DNA from: Isoetes taiwanensis
Lineage: Eukaryota > Streptophyta > Lycopodiopsida > Isoetales > Isoetaceae
Direction of reading: 5' to 3'
Assembly: GCA_021234155.1 (NCBI GenBank)
Contig: JAJEKV010000037.1
Span: forward strand, 1,544,171-1,608,170
Length of the DNA: 64,000 nt
Part shown: piece after piece, positions 22,421-33,309 of the stretch
Numbering within the stretch: position 1 is the stretch's first letter
How the letters are laid out: every line of letters starts with the position of its first letter
Notes under the pieces: generated by a model
Databases searched by the model: none
Told to the model about the DNA's origin: nothing
What the model saw: the letters and a program-made list of their open reading frames with translations, nothing else
Program-made: the position numbers and the translations under genes

Positions 22421-23780
22421 GCTCTCAGTATGACCTTAACTATATAATAGCTATGCTGGATGTTATCAGCGTTCATTTTGAGACACAAGTCCAAAGCATG
22501 ATTTACTGTTCACATGCAATGTAGCCATGATTTCTTGCTCACATGCAACGAGCCATGTCTAGGAATGCTCATTTTCATGTTTTCATTTTCATGCTCATTT
22601 TTTCTAAAATGACCACTACTTGCAGATCCCGAAGTCACAATTCCATGAATTTCTGCCATGTCTTTGGTAGTAGCTATTGAATGCATAAGAAGCATGTGCA
22701 TGAAGTGTATTGGGGTTGTAACAGATGCCATTTGGTTGAATGGCGGAGCAATCTCACCTGTTTCACCACATGCAAAATCTAAAGCTACTTTCAATGCCTT
22801 ACTGCACTTGGCTTTTCAACACATCACAAAGGTGGTCCTGTCTTTAACACCACTCCATAATCTATTCCTCCTCTTGTTCTTGAAATATTTGTTCCACATA
22901 TAATGATATCATTGCAGTCCATGTTACCACATCTTTTTGATGCATTCTATGAAACACAATGTAACATCTTCTAAAGCCCCGCACTTACCATACATGTTAA
23001 TCAAAGCCGTTCTAACAATAGTACCTAGTTCAAAGTCAAATTTTACAATGGAAGCATGCACCATTTTTCCATTGGCAAGAGCAGCGCACTTACCATACAT
23101 GCTCTCAGTATGACCTTAACTATATAATAGCTATGCTGGATGTTATCAGCGTTCATTTTGAGACACAAGTCCAAAGCATGATTTACTGTTCACATGCAAT
23201 GTAGCCATGATTTACTGTTCACATGCAACGTAGCCATGTCTAGGAATGCTCATTTTCATGTTTTCATTTTCATGCTCATTTTCTGAAATGACCACTACTG
23301 CAGTATCCTGGAAGTCACAATTCCATGAATTTCTGCCATGTCTTTGGTAGTAGCTATTGAATGCATAAGAAGCATGTGCATGAAGTGTATTGGGGTTGTA
23401 ACAGATGCCATTTGGTTGAATGGCGGAGCAATCTCACCTGTTTCACCACATGCAAAATCCAAAGCTACTTTCAATGCCTTACTGCACTTGGCTTTTCAAC
23501 ACATCACAAAGGTGGTCCTGTCTTTAACACCACTCCATAATCTATTCCTCCTCTTGTTCTTGAAATATTTGTTCCACATATAATGATATCATTGCAGTCC
23601 ATGTTACCACATCTTTTTGATGCATTCTATGAAACACAATGTAACATCTTCTAAAGCCCCGCACTTACCATACATGTTAATCAAAGCCGTTCTAACAATA
23701 GTACCTAGTTCAAAGTCAAATTTTACAATGGAAGCATGCACCATTTTTCCATTGGCAAGAGCAGCGCACTTACCATACAT
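22421..23780. repeat. 680-bp tandem duplication (copy 1)
   Basis: GCTCTCAGTATGACC begins at 22421 and again at 23101, and the two units match almost base for base up to the 105-bp PPR repeats. The junction at 23100/23101 joins ...TTACCATACAT to GCTCTCAGTA. The event duplicated part of a minus-strand PPR gene with its flank. It recurs in block copy 2 near 50420 and 51085. Confidence 0.9.
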
Positions 23781-24116
23781 GTTAATCAAAGCCGTTCTAA
23801 CAATAGTACCTAGTTCAAAGTCAAATTTTACAATGGAAGCATGCACCATGTTTCCATTGGCAAGAGCAGCGCACTTACCATACATGTTAATCAAAGCCGT
23901 TCTAACAATAGTACCTAGTTCAAAGTCAAATTTTACAATGGAAGCATGCACCATTTTTCCATTGGCAAGAGCAGCTAAACTAATGCATGCATCTAACATC
24001 GCAAGAAACGTGATATGATTTGGTTTCACATGCTGCAAAAGCATTTCATGGATATACAAGAGAGCTAAATATAAAATGCAATAGTCATACCTGCATTTGT
24101 GAAATCGTGGGTGCAA
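22916..24116 (-). pseudogene. PLS-type PPR gene fragment (copy 1)
   Basis: The minus-strand frame 24116-23604 (170 codons) encodes PPR repeats: HVKPNHITFLAMLDACISLA, then KMVHASIVKFDFELGTIVRT and ALINMYGKC. The product type is an organellar RNA-binding pentatricopeptide protein, often involved in C-to-U editing. The L-type unit occurs three times in exact tandem, and only then continues GALEDVTLCFIECIKKMW. The frame ends at a stop soon after, and a second partial copy lies at 22916-23100 through the 680-bp duplication. There is no signal peptide, start region or C-terminal E/DYW domain, so this is a rearranged fragment rather than a working gene. Confidence 0.75.
23661..23975 (-). repeat. Three exact 105-bp units (one PPR motif each)
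   Basis: Units at 23661-23765, 23766-23870 and 23871-23975 each start GCACTTACCATACATG on the plus strand and differ by only a base or two (for example ACCATTTTTCC against ACCATGTTTCC). 105 bp is exactly 35 codons, the length of one PPR motif, so the reading frame is kept through all units. Confidence 0.95.
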
Positions 24117-24169
24117 AATTAGTTAACAAAAGCTTGCTTGGTTCAAATACCCCAGTACGCAATCCGTGA

Positions 24170-24345
24170 CTAAGAACAGAAAATTGTCATTAGCAAAGAA
24201 AAAGGAGATAAAAGAAGGATAAACGTGACAACCGAATACCTTGCAAATTGACCAAGAATGGCAGGAACTGAACCTCGGTACAAACCTCTTATTCCAATAC
24301 TTGGTAGATTTGATATGAGCCCAAACAACGGATTCAGGCAGGCCG
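24170..24345 (-). pseudogene. Mitochondrial-carrier exon fragment (copy 1)
   Basis: The minus strand reads IGIRGLYRGSVPAILGQFAR followed by GTATTC, a plausible donor near 24240. GLYRGxxPAxLG is characteristic of the mitochondrial carrier (SLC25) family, inner-membrane metabolite transporters. Only part of one of three repeats is present. It lies between the PPR fragment and the right inverted-repeat arm. Confidence 0.45.
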
Positions 24346-24514
24346 GATAACTTCCCACGCTGCTATCCACTCTGGAATTTTCATGAATTTTTCATGCCAT
24401 AGATCAAATCCAACGACGGAAACATCATCCACCTGCACAAAAATCCCACCTGGCAGCAACGTGGACACTCTGAAATTGCTTCAAAGTGTCCACTTGCGTT
24501 TGTGCAAACGTGCT

Positions 24515-24633
24515 AAAAAAAAAAAAAAAAAAAAAAAAGAGCTCATATTGAATCTAAAGTGACAAATCTAAGTTCTCAATTCTAAAATTTAAAGTCTACT
24601 CAAATCATTCTAAACTAAATTCTAAATGCTTAC
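24515..24633. repeat. Poly-A tract plus 95-bp repeat R (first site)
   Basis: A run of 24 A (24515-24538) is followed by a 95-bp segment starting GAGCTCATATTGAATC and ending AAATGCTTAC at 24633. The same pair, poly-A then R, lies immediately before the intact LTR element at 32582-32714 and in both places in block copy 2 (about 52503-52612 and 60645-60770). Confidence 0.85.
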
Positions 24634-24952
24634 TGTTACGGCACAAGCTCGGGGGAGTAGCTCAGAGGATTTGCAGAGATGAACACAGAGGCAAAGGTGT
24701 TAGTCATATAATCTAATTAAAGGCAAGGAGATATTTTGGGAAAAAAGGCAACTGCTTGCTAAAAAAAAGGCTAAAGTCGCAGAGAGATCTATAAATAGAA
24801 CCGAAACTTCAGTTGGACATATCTCAGCAACCAGAGGTTGGATTGCGGCGACCTTTACCTCGTTGGAACCGGCTCGGAGTCTAGTTTCCGAATTGGGGTG
24901 GCACATTCTGTGGTTCACCCATATGAAGGAGTAATGGCCGAAAAGGTGACGA
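24634..24952 (+). mobile_element. Truncated LTR (copy 1)
   Basis: Starts TGTTACGGCACAAGC directly after CTTAC, like the 5' LTR at 32715, and matches it for about 319 bp up to AAAAGGTGACGA. There it breaks into the unique part of the inverted-repeat arm (AAAAAACTTGTGC). Because the upstream 95-bp repeat R is shared too, this is a duplicated segment and not an independent insertion. Confidence 0.85.
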
Positions 24953-25485
24953 AAAAAACTTGTGCAGGACATGTAAACTTAACTATGTATATGAAAAAAC
25001 AAGTTCAGGAGCAAAAAGACTTACAACAATAATTCTGCTAACCATAATATTATCAAATAAAGAAAACAGAGAAATATATGGACCAAAACATAGTATTATG
25101 ACATCAAAACAGAATATGTAGAATATTCATTCATAAACATGTGTTCATGTTAAGCTACAGCGGAATAAAAGCTTGAAGATGTTACCAAAATATCAAAACA
25201 GAATATGTAGAGTATTCATTCATAAACATGTGTTCATGTTAAGCTACAACAGAATAAAAGCTTGTAGATGTCACCAAAATATCTTTTAAGAAAACTGAGT
25301 TAATATGTTGTAAACCACAACATCACACAGCATCATATGGAAGGATAAGCTCGGTTACCTGCACCAAACAATACACAAACAAGCATTAGATATGGTTGTC
25401 ATGTATTCGGTAGCAAGTAAACAAAGAACTTATCCGGCTAATCGCCCTTCACCATAAACAACTATGCTAATATGTAAACATGATA
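24707..25485 (-). repeat. Inverted repeat, right arm (copy 1)
   Basis: Reverse complement of 18801-19565, about 95% or better by eye. It includes the truncated LTR (to 24952), the mirrored 89-bp double repeat and AAGGATAAGCTCGGTTACC. The outer end is near 25485. Confidence 0.85.
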
Positions 25486-26076
25486 AGCATTAAAAAGATA
25501 TTACAGGGGCATAAAGTTAGAATTAGAAGGTGAGCCTAAATTAGAACGGCTGGATTACATCAGCAGGTTATAATAGACAATAGATTCAATGCAGGAGCTA
25601 AGTTAAAGGAGGAAAATCCTTTAACTTAGAATAGAACGGGAAGAGTAAAGCACATTAATATTATGATGCAGAGGATCAGCAAAGCATGAATAAAATCCAG
25701 AAATAACTTGAAAGCAAATTATCCTAGTTTAAATTACAAAGACTGAAATGTATAAAACATGCAGGAGAAAAGGGTTAAAGTTTAAAAGGAAACAAATGGA
25801 GAACAATGAAAAATAGAGGAATGAATTTAAGAGAGAGAAAAATTCAAGCTATCATATAAGATAATGTAGTAATGGCCTAATTAGGCCTAAGAAAAGGTTG
25901 GGGATCGTGGAGAGTTTGAATAGATAGAGCGTAAATTGTTGGAAATATGGAAATTTATTGGGAAGAAAAAGATACAATTAGACATTATATTATGGAAAGA
26001 ACAGGATTCAGATAAGCAATAATGGACAAATAGTAAGAAGAAGATATGAGCAACAAAGATAACTAAATCCAGACAG
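25486..26076. other. A-rich intergenic, nothing recognised
   Basis: Purine-rich on the plus strand and stop-dense. No gene or repeat family was recognised. Confidence 0.4.
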
Positions 26077-26099
26077 AATAGAATAGAATAGAATAGTTT
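26077..26099. repeat. GAATA microsatellite
   Basis: Four GAATA-type units (agaatagaatagaatagaatag). Block copy 2 has an extra unit near 54107-54131. Confidence 0.8.
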
Positions 26100-26149
26100 T
26101 TTTATCGTCCACTGAGACCAATCGGCCTATGGGACCCAGAAGGAGCGCA

Positions 26150-26830
26150 AAGAAACTTATTACCGTCCCGTTAAAAACCCCACCCAAGGGTTTTCGAGGG
26201 AAAAACGCGGCGCGATAATAAGAATGTCACAAACCGCATAAGTATACATCATCATGAAATAAATGTGTATGTACATGTCAAGTCGTGTCTGAGGACATAG
26301 CTGATCTCGCATGTCCATGACCTCCGAAGGTATGATCCTAGCATCCGCATCGGATGCCGTACTCAATGTCACATGTAGCGGTGGCCGGCCTGACCAACTT
26401 CGGCATATAGCGCGTCCGGATTTGATCATATGTTTGGGCAACTTTGAAGAGTATGAGATTCATCCTCAATGACTCCCATTTGGCGGCATTAATGAGCTCG
26501 CCCCCGACGTGGGCTCACCAATCCATCCGCCCGCTCTCAATTCAAGATGATGTGCCCCGTATGCGAATGGAGGCAATGAGTCCGTCTTTTTCATGGGCAA
26601 GGGCACGCAGGTAGCATTGTGGGCCTCGTTCCAATGTGGGATTTATGTGTGGCGCTGTAGTGTCTTTGTCTTGACTGCTCAAGGGCGCTGCATCCCAAAG
26701 CTTGCTGATGAAGCAAGCGTCAAGATATTGCCTCAAGCTGGCGACCACTTCTGCTTGCACATGTATGCACTGTGTTCTCGCACATTCCATCTAGCCATCC
26801 ATTGAGCTCTCTTTTCCTCCAAAGGGCCTT
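26150..26830 (-). other. GC-richer segment with unrecognised minus-strand frames
   Basis: Two minus-strand frames (26790-26542 and 26441-26160) contain SKLWDAAPLSSQDKDTT and RPPLHVTLSTASDADAR with several Cys/His residues. The segment is clearly GC-richer than its flanks, and its block copy 2 counterpart is at about 54170-54860. It may be a decayed element fragment. No domain is recognised. Confidence 0.3.
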
Positions 26831-27440
26831 TGGCCCCCCATTGCCATGATATAAGCTAGTTTTGGAAGACGAGCATCGTCCATGTTGACCACCTTCTGAA
26901 AATAGACATGGATATTAATGGTGTAAAGCAGGAATAAGACTGAGGTATGGATAAGAGATCTAAATAAAGATCATGGAGCAGATCATACTGAAAAAATAAA
27001 AAATTATGAGGTATGTTAACGAATATAATCTAAAGGAAATCATAAGGTTACTGAAAGAAGACAGAATACAACAATATGAGCAAAGGGCAAAGAGGACATG
27101 AACAGTGACACAAGATGCTAGTGACCCTAAAAACACAAACAAAAGGACTGAAGGAAGAGGCAAAGCATATCATGAAATAGGGAAGAGCTAAGAGAACCCA
27201 TGGTTAAAACCTTTATAAATGAAAGCACAAAACCAACATAAATCTAAACCTTATTTGAAGAGATGTCATGGAGAGCATCAGAGGCAGGAACATCAGGGAC
27301 TACTTGAGAAGAGAGATCAATAGCAGGAACACCACCAATTGGAACAATAGGAGAGACTGGAGCAATGGGATCAACTGGAATCAAAACTTCAGAGGCTGGA
27401 AGCCATGACAAGGGAAATTCTCACGCAATTTGAGCCGAGC
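26831..27440. other. A-rich intergenic, nothing recognised
   Basis: Stop-dense A-rich DNA. CATCAGGGACTACTTGAGAAG and nearby stretches look codon-like on the plus strand but give no recognisable product. Confidence 0.35.
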
Positions 27441-27451
27441 TAGCAACTCCT

Positions 27452-27810
27452 TCAAGAATGATGGGGTTCTTGCGTAACCATGAATCTTTGCAGTCTATGG
27501 TACTCAAAGATTTTCTTTCTTTTATCACCTTTCAACTTCTCCCCGCCCATCTTGATCAAAGTTGCTTTATTGAGACCACCTTCCGCCTCCCCCATACACT
27601 CTTCAAAGCATAGCCGCATGCAAGCAAGCGAGGTCGAAACAACGCCCGAAACCACAAAGGAAAAAATACCGGAGGCAATTTTAAAAGAGAACTTCGACAC
27701 TTTCTCAGCTGGAAATTCCGGAAATAAAAGGGCTACTTGCATCGAAAATGGGCCAGCAGTGATGAAACCGTTAGAAAGACATCGTCCGCCATCGCTATCC
27801 GCTGTAGAGA
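27452..27810 (-). pseudogene. Unrecognised short gene or first exon
   Basis: A minus-strand start near 27800 reads MADDVFLTVSSLLAHFRCK and then stops at TAG. A frame beginning 27742 continues MQVALLFPEFPAEKVSKFSF, a serine/valine-rich stretch and a Lys-rich end (GGEKLKGDKRKKIFEYHR). The two overlap in different frames, so either GTAGCC after CAA is a donor or a base is missing. The upstream AGGGCTAGATTTTC resembles a plant 5' leader. The function is unknown. Block copy 2 counterpart: about 55480-55850. Confidence 0.3.
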
Positions 27811-27849
27811 CGTGAGAGAAAGAGAAAATCTAGCCCTAAAGAAGTTTAT

Positions 27850-29560
27850 TTACAAGAAGGGAAAATAGATAATAGAAGAACACGAAAAAAAGGAGTTATA
27901 AATGATAAAAAAACAGAAGGGGATCCACGAAAATAGACCATTAGAGTTTAGAAAAAAAATGTTAGAATAACCCTTATAGAAAAAAAAAACAACAAGTCAT
28001 CATATTAACAAAAACATTGGTCATATTAGAGGGTTACATCATACTAGGAAAAAAGTTAAGAACAAGAAAATAATAGATAGACCATAATAGACAGAAGGGA
28101 CGAAAGAATGGGCACTAATTGAAAGGAGCAACACGCTATTTCAATATATAAAAAAAAAAAAAACTAGTAAAAAGCACACCAGAAGGCTTTGGCAAAGTTT
28201 TTTTGTTTTAGAAAATGGCTAGGCATTTATCTAATCAAGATTGAATAAGAGAAAGTGGATCTTATTATGATCCAATAGTTCTTTGTTTTATTTGGCATTG
28301 TGTAGTTTGATCTTTCTTGATATTGTTATGATTTGCTTTAATTTTGATTGTTGTCACTTGAAGTTCAAATTCAAAGTTGTTTTCAAGAAAAAGAAAGTTG
28401 CTTTTTAAATGAAGCGATGAAGCTATGCAAAACTTATGTTTGTCACAATGTATATATAAATAAAGGAAAGAAGTCATTATCAATATCCAATAATATGGTA
28501 AAGAAAAGCTATATAGGTATAAGGGGAATGCAATATTAAAGATCTTCGACAATATAAAAAGAATAGTGGTTTCCACATTAAAATTGAGAGCCTCTATGAA
28601 AGTTGGTCCTCTAGGCTTGTACGATAGTCGCATTCTCCTTCTTTGTTCATCTAACTACTCAATTCTTGATAGTATACAAGTTCTTGCTCATTGGGCATAA
28701 CGTAAAATTGCACTGCTGCATTATAGCTTTAAAAGGAAAGATGCTCACAAAATACACACTTTAGGCAAAAAGCAATTTACGATTTTATGAGTAAGAATAA
28801 GAAAAGCAGGGACATTGATGACGACCATGGGATGGTTGATATTAAGAGTATACTAGGTGGTGTAGGTTCTGGAAATAAGCATAAAGGAAGACACTAAAAC
28901 AATAAAATCATACAAGATGGAGTTGGATCTCCAAGATTGTTCAGTTTTAAGAAGAAAGTAACTTCAATATATTGCTTCAGCAAAAGTCATCTCCAAAAGA
29001 GGTCCAAGATTATGTCTTTCTTCTTGGTGCTAGGAATCAACCATTAAAAAATGACCACTTGAAAATGCTAAGGAAACTTTTGGTGTATATGAAAACATAT
29101 GGAATGACCAATCTTACTCTTTGGTTTATGTGCATATGACCAATCTGTTCATTGCGATATAAGAGTATACATGATATTTTTTGGTTTAGTGTGCATCAAA
29201 ATCTATGAACAATTAAGAAGTGAGAAAATGTACAAATTTGAAAATGCTCACCTTCGGGTCCAAAGTTAAATTTATCTTCATAAAGACGCCGCGATAATGA
29301 ACCAAAGCTAATTGTGTTTTGAAGCTCACAAGAAGAAGGAATTAATTTGAGGTATTCAAAGCTTCAACCAATCATGTCCCGATATGGAACCATATCTCAA
29401 AACTATGTCGTTACATCTAATGATCTTTCTTATACTCCAAATTTTGTCATTGCTCGCTTGAATTAGTTGGGCTCAGGGTAATTCCTTTGGCCTCCAATTG
29501 TTGTTCTTCTTCCAATTGTTGTTCATCTGCAATTTCCAGTTCAAAAAAATGTGCCAAAGC
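27850..29560. other. AT-rich intergenic
   Basis: A-rich with a poly-A stretch at 28149-28161. Fragments such as YMKTYGMTNLTLWFMCI (about 29088-29138) may be relics of element coding sequence but are too short to assign. The block copy 2 counterpart (55.88-57.6 kb) is nearly identical. Confidence 0.35.
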
Positions 29561-29622
29561 TGCAGATTCTTTAAATCCATTCAAAGCATGAGCTCTGTTA
29601 AAGCAACTGAGAAGATACAACA

Positions 29623-30884
29623 ATGCCAGCTGAACTAGGCATCCTGATTTCACTTGAGCAAATGTACTTGCCCCATAACATATTAGGTCACATTCCAGAC
29701 ATCTTGTCTGACATGACAAAGCTGATACATATAGATGTCTCATACAACAATTTATCAGGAGATGTTCCCCAGTCATGGAAAAGGTTCCTGATTTCCTATC
29801 CTCTGTCATTTGCAGGCAACCAGAAGTTGTGCACTTCAAATACATTCGGCACTTGCGAATATGCCAGAAATTTCATCAAGCAAAAAGGACTAAAAAGGGG
29901 CATTCTTGCTGGGATAATTCTTGGAGTTGTCTTTTAGTTGTTTGTGTAATCACTATCTGGTGTCAGAAGGGCAAATCAAGAATCTTCTTTATCAATGGCT
30001 CCAAGAAACTGTCTGCAGCAGAAGTATTGCATGCCACAGAGAACTTAACTAACGATAATATTGTAGGAAAAGGTGCACATGGAATAGTATATGAAGTCAT
30101 TTGTAGATCTGGACAAGAACTTGCACTAAAGAAACTGGAGGTATCAAGAAAGGCAGCAGGAGCAACATTTGTAAGGAAGTTAGAAATTGTAGGCAAGTTA
30201 CAACATAGAAATCTAATAAACATCATTGGGTACTCAGCCCAAAATGGAATTGGTTACATCATATATGAGTACAAGTAACTAGGATGCTCTGCATGGGACA
30301 CCTGCTCTTGATTGGAAAATAAGATACAACATTGTATTAGGCACTGCACATGGATTCTGCAGCATGATGCTCATCCTCATTCATCATGACATCAAATCCA
30401 GCCATATTCTGTTACACTCTAACATGGAGCCTTGCATCACAGACTCCGGAATAGCAGAATTGATTGACAAAGATGGGCTATCTGTAAACTGCTATAGTTG
30501 GGACATATGGATACATGGCACCAGGTAAATCCAAAGATCTCAAAATATTTCTGCAATTTAATTTTTTATCTAACATGCATAATTTTCCGGATAGAGTATT
30601 GTTACACTATGAAAGTGGATGCAAGGTTGATGTTTATGCCTTCGCAAGGTTGATCCCAATTTTTCATAAAATGTGGATTTCGGAAAGTGGGCAACACTTG
30701 ATATCCAGCAAACAGAGTCTCTGTTGACAAGGTTTTTGATTCCAGGATAAGGCAATATAAAGGAAAGGAAGATGAGGAGATACTTACTGTTCTGAGGCTG
30801 ACGTTGCTGTACACAAATGAGATCCGCGTGCCAAACCAACTATGCAAGAAATTGCCAACTTTTTCTGTAAGCAATCCTGAGTAA
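29623..30884 (+). pseudogene. LRR receptor-like kinase pseudogene (copy 1)
   Basis: The 3' part of a plant LRR-RLK (plasma-membrane receptor). 29623 onward has LRRs (LGHIPDILSDMTKLIHIDVS, YNNLSGDVPQSW), then AGNQKLC, then a membrane span GILAGIILGVVF that continues LLVVCVITIW only after a frameshift at the TTTT near 29933. The kinase starts IVGKGAHGIVYEV (Gly loop) and LALKKL (ATP Lys). A small deletion after IIYEY near 30278 changes frame. Then come DALHGTPALDWKIRYNI, HHDIKSSHILL (HHD at 30382-30390 replaces HRD) and ITDSGIAEL (DSG at 30442-30450 replaces DFG). A C-terminal piece VDKVFDSRIRQYKGKEDEE lies near 30725-30785, with a stop near 30882. Upstream LRRs are absent. The lesions are shared with block copy 2. 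It is PEPR/CEPR-like by general look only. Confidence 0.75.
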
Positions 30885-31029
30885 ATCGATGCTGCTATGG
30901 GATAGTTGCGCTTAATAGTCTGGCATTTTCCCAATGAGTCAAGAGCTTGTTCAGTAACATTTTTGAACAACCATTTACTCCTGTATGTTTTTACTTAGAA
31001 AATGTACAAATCACATGCATCGATTCATC

Positions 31030-31135
31030 TGGAGTCATTTGCTGGCAACCAGAATTTGTGCACTTCAAATACATCCTGCACTTTGGAATATGCCAGAAAT
31101 TTTACCAAGCAAAAAGGGACTAAAAAGGGGCATTC
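31030..31135 (+). repeat. Partial duplicate of the RLK juxtamembrane segment
   Basis: Encodes SFAGNQNLCTSNTSCTLEYA and RNFTKQKGTKKGHS, a diverged copy of the kinase gene's AGNQKLCTSNTFGTCEYARN region at about 29808-29905. The similarity is local, so this is a small duplication downstream of the pseudogene. Confidence 0.75.
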
Positions 31136-32576
31136 AATTCAACATGCATTTGTAGTTCATACCTGTTATGCAAAGGGATCATGGACATACAGCTGTTTCT
31201 TCACTCTAACTAAATTAAGCTCTCAGACTTGCACCCTAGTTTGATAGAATGGGTATCCACATCTAGCAAGACTTCAGTGCATGTATGTGCTACATATCCA
31301 CCTCTAAACAATTGCTTCCATATGGTGTTTGCAGGAACCAAGTATAACATAGATTTCCATCTAAACTTTAGATATACACTCGCCACTATGAGTGTATAGG
31401 CAAATGGGCATACAATCAGCATTCAAACCCTCTCAGGCTTGCACAGTTATGCAAGGAGATAGTATGAAAGTTTAGGCTTAATGGCTCTAGTCTAGGATAT
31501 TTACATCCCATATTTTCATCCCTGCTCTGCATGTTCAAACCAAATCATGGCTGAAGGATTAGGCCACGAGCGTATATATGATATTCAATCCATACAAGCT
31601 ACTTTAACACTGGCCTAGTTAACACTGTAGGTGGATGAATTCAGCAAGCATTACATGATTTTGATAAAATCAAGGGGGCTAACCATATTGTGTGTCCCAT
31701 AGAGAAACGGCAGATCCGAAACTGGGCTTCCAGAGATGCTAGTGGGGTTTCCAAAGCTCCTTTGCCATAGGAGTTCGCAAAACTCATGGCATTCAAATTT
31801 GACGCTGCAAGACAATTGAAACTCCCTCAGCATCAGATCTGAAGATATACAGTTGAAGAAGAAAGCAGAGTTTTGTTCGTCAAACCCTAGATATAAAGCT
31901 TCTGTGTAAAACCAAGAAGATAAAATGAGAAGCCGTTGTATCCAATGGCGCATACTTTTTTTGGAAAGGATGCCATAAGCAAATTCCATTCTGGCCAGCA
32001 CAAGTAAAGTTATCCAATGCCTTTCCAATGCCTTTTCACATTTTGGAAAACGAGAATTGTCCTGGTGCAGCCGTTTGATCAGATACCAACAAGGAGAAGC
32101 AGAAGTATTTTTGTAAAGACGGCAAAGCTTAAGATCTGTGTTAACCCTAAATAAAACATCAATCTATAGCCCAAAATCAATCTTGCTGACCCGTACAAAA
32201 GAAAATTGCAAAGCTTTAAAGGTTGGAGAGCCGGAAAGATGGAAAACGAATATGGAAAACGAAGGTTGGAATGAGGTGTGATTCAGGTAATGCACGTTGA
32301 AAAACCATAAAATTTGGAAAACTGGCAACAAAGAAGGACACCAAAATTCTATAGCCATTTCATATTATTGGAACGGAGGTTATGTCGAATACGATGATCC
32401 ATTCCTGGGGTTGCGTCTTCTCCCATCTCCGTTCTATTTTCTTGGCCATTTTCTAATTTCCTCGACCCTTGATTTATGAAACTAGAGATTCAATGGTGGA
32501 GATTGATGCCACTTCAGATTTTGATTAGGTGGAAATTACACGTGGATAGGCTAGAATTTGAGGAAGAGAGGTCCAG

Positions 32577-32581
<5 letters not shown>
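31136..32581. other. Intergenic, one weak minus-strand frame
   Basis: A minus-strand frame (32028-31651, 125 codons) with CHEFCELLWQRSFGNPTS has no recognised domain and is broken in block copy 2. AAACCCTAGA (about 31882) is telo-box-like. The rest shows no coding signal. Confidence 0.35.
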
Positions 32582-32614
<33 letters not shown>

Positions 32615-32714
32615 AAAATGAGCTCATATTGAATCTAAAGTGACAAATCTAAGTTCTCAATTCTAAAATTTAAAGTCTACTCAAATCATTCTAAACTAAA
32701 TTCTAAATGCTTAC
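32582..32714. repeat. Poly-A tract plus 95-bp repeat R (second site)
   Basis: A run of 31 A at 32582-32612, then CTAAAAT, then repeat R starting GAGCTC at 32620 and ending in CTTAC (32710-32714), which is the left target-site duplication of the LTR element. Confidence 0.85.
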
Positions 32715-33295
32715 TGTTACGGCACAAGCTCGGGGGAGTGGCTCAGAGGATTTGCAGAGATGAACACAGAGGCAAAGGTGTTAGTCATATAATCTAATTA
32801 AAGGCAAGGAGATATTTTGGGAAAAAGGCAACCGCCATAAAAAAAAAAAAGCTAAAGTCGCAGAGATCTATAAATAGAACCGAAAACTTTAGTTGGACAT
32901 ATCTCGCAACCAAAGGTTCGGATTATGCTGACCTTTTTACCTTGGAACCGCCCGAGTCTAGTTTCCGAATTGGGTGGCACATTCTCGTGGTTCATCCGTA
33001 TGAGGGAGTAATGGCTGAAAAGGTGGACGAGGGGTCACAAAATTACTACGGTGGGCGACTTTCACGCTTTGTAACCAAGTCTTTATGATCCATAATGATC
33101 CCGAGAAGAAGTTATTCAGTTGAATAACAGAATTCTCAGTTTTGGGAAGAGCCACAAAGATCCTTTATAGTGTTCACAAATATGAGCCCGGTTAGGTGGT
33201 GAATTTGTGCCAGAAGATCCTGTTCCCGGGTTTTAAAGTTGTTTGGATTAACCGTGCTTGACAGTTTTGCAGGTAGAAAAGACGGTTTCGTATCA
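32715..33295 (+). repeat. 5' LTR (copy 1)
   Basis: Bounded by TG and CA, 581 bp. It contains CTATAAATAGAACCG (promoter-like) and a conserved tail TTAAAGTTGTTTGGATTAAC shared with the 3' LTR and with block copy 2. Confidence 0.88.
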
Positions 33296-33297
33296 AT

Positions 33298-33309
33298 TGG
33301 TATCAGAGC
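33298..33309 (+). promoter_or_regulatory. Primer-binding site (iMet-tRNA)
   Basis: TGGTATCAGAGC, the usual plant LTR-retrotransposon PBS, 2 bp after the LTR. In block copy 2 it reads TGGTATCGAGGC (61355-61366), a change at a CAG site. Confidence 0.92.

Noticed and set aside
22658-23583. Two identical 81-codon plus-strand frames ([14 protein letters not shown])
   Set aside because: They are shadows of the minus-strand PPR region, identical only because of the 680-bp duplication.
23617-24018. 133-codon plus-strand repetitive frame (LPYMLIKAVLTIVPSSKSNF)
   Set aside because: Antisense of the 105-bp PPR units, whose minus-strand translation matches a known family.
26160-26790. Cys/His-containing minus-strand frames as a non-LTR retrotransposon RNase H region
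   Set aside because: Spacing does not fit a known zinc knuckle or RNase H motif; only base composition hints at an element.
31651-32028. 125-codon minus-strand frame near a telo-box-like motif
   Set aside because: No family motif was found and the frame breaks in block copy 2; support is too weak to call a gene.
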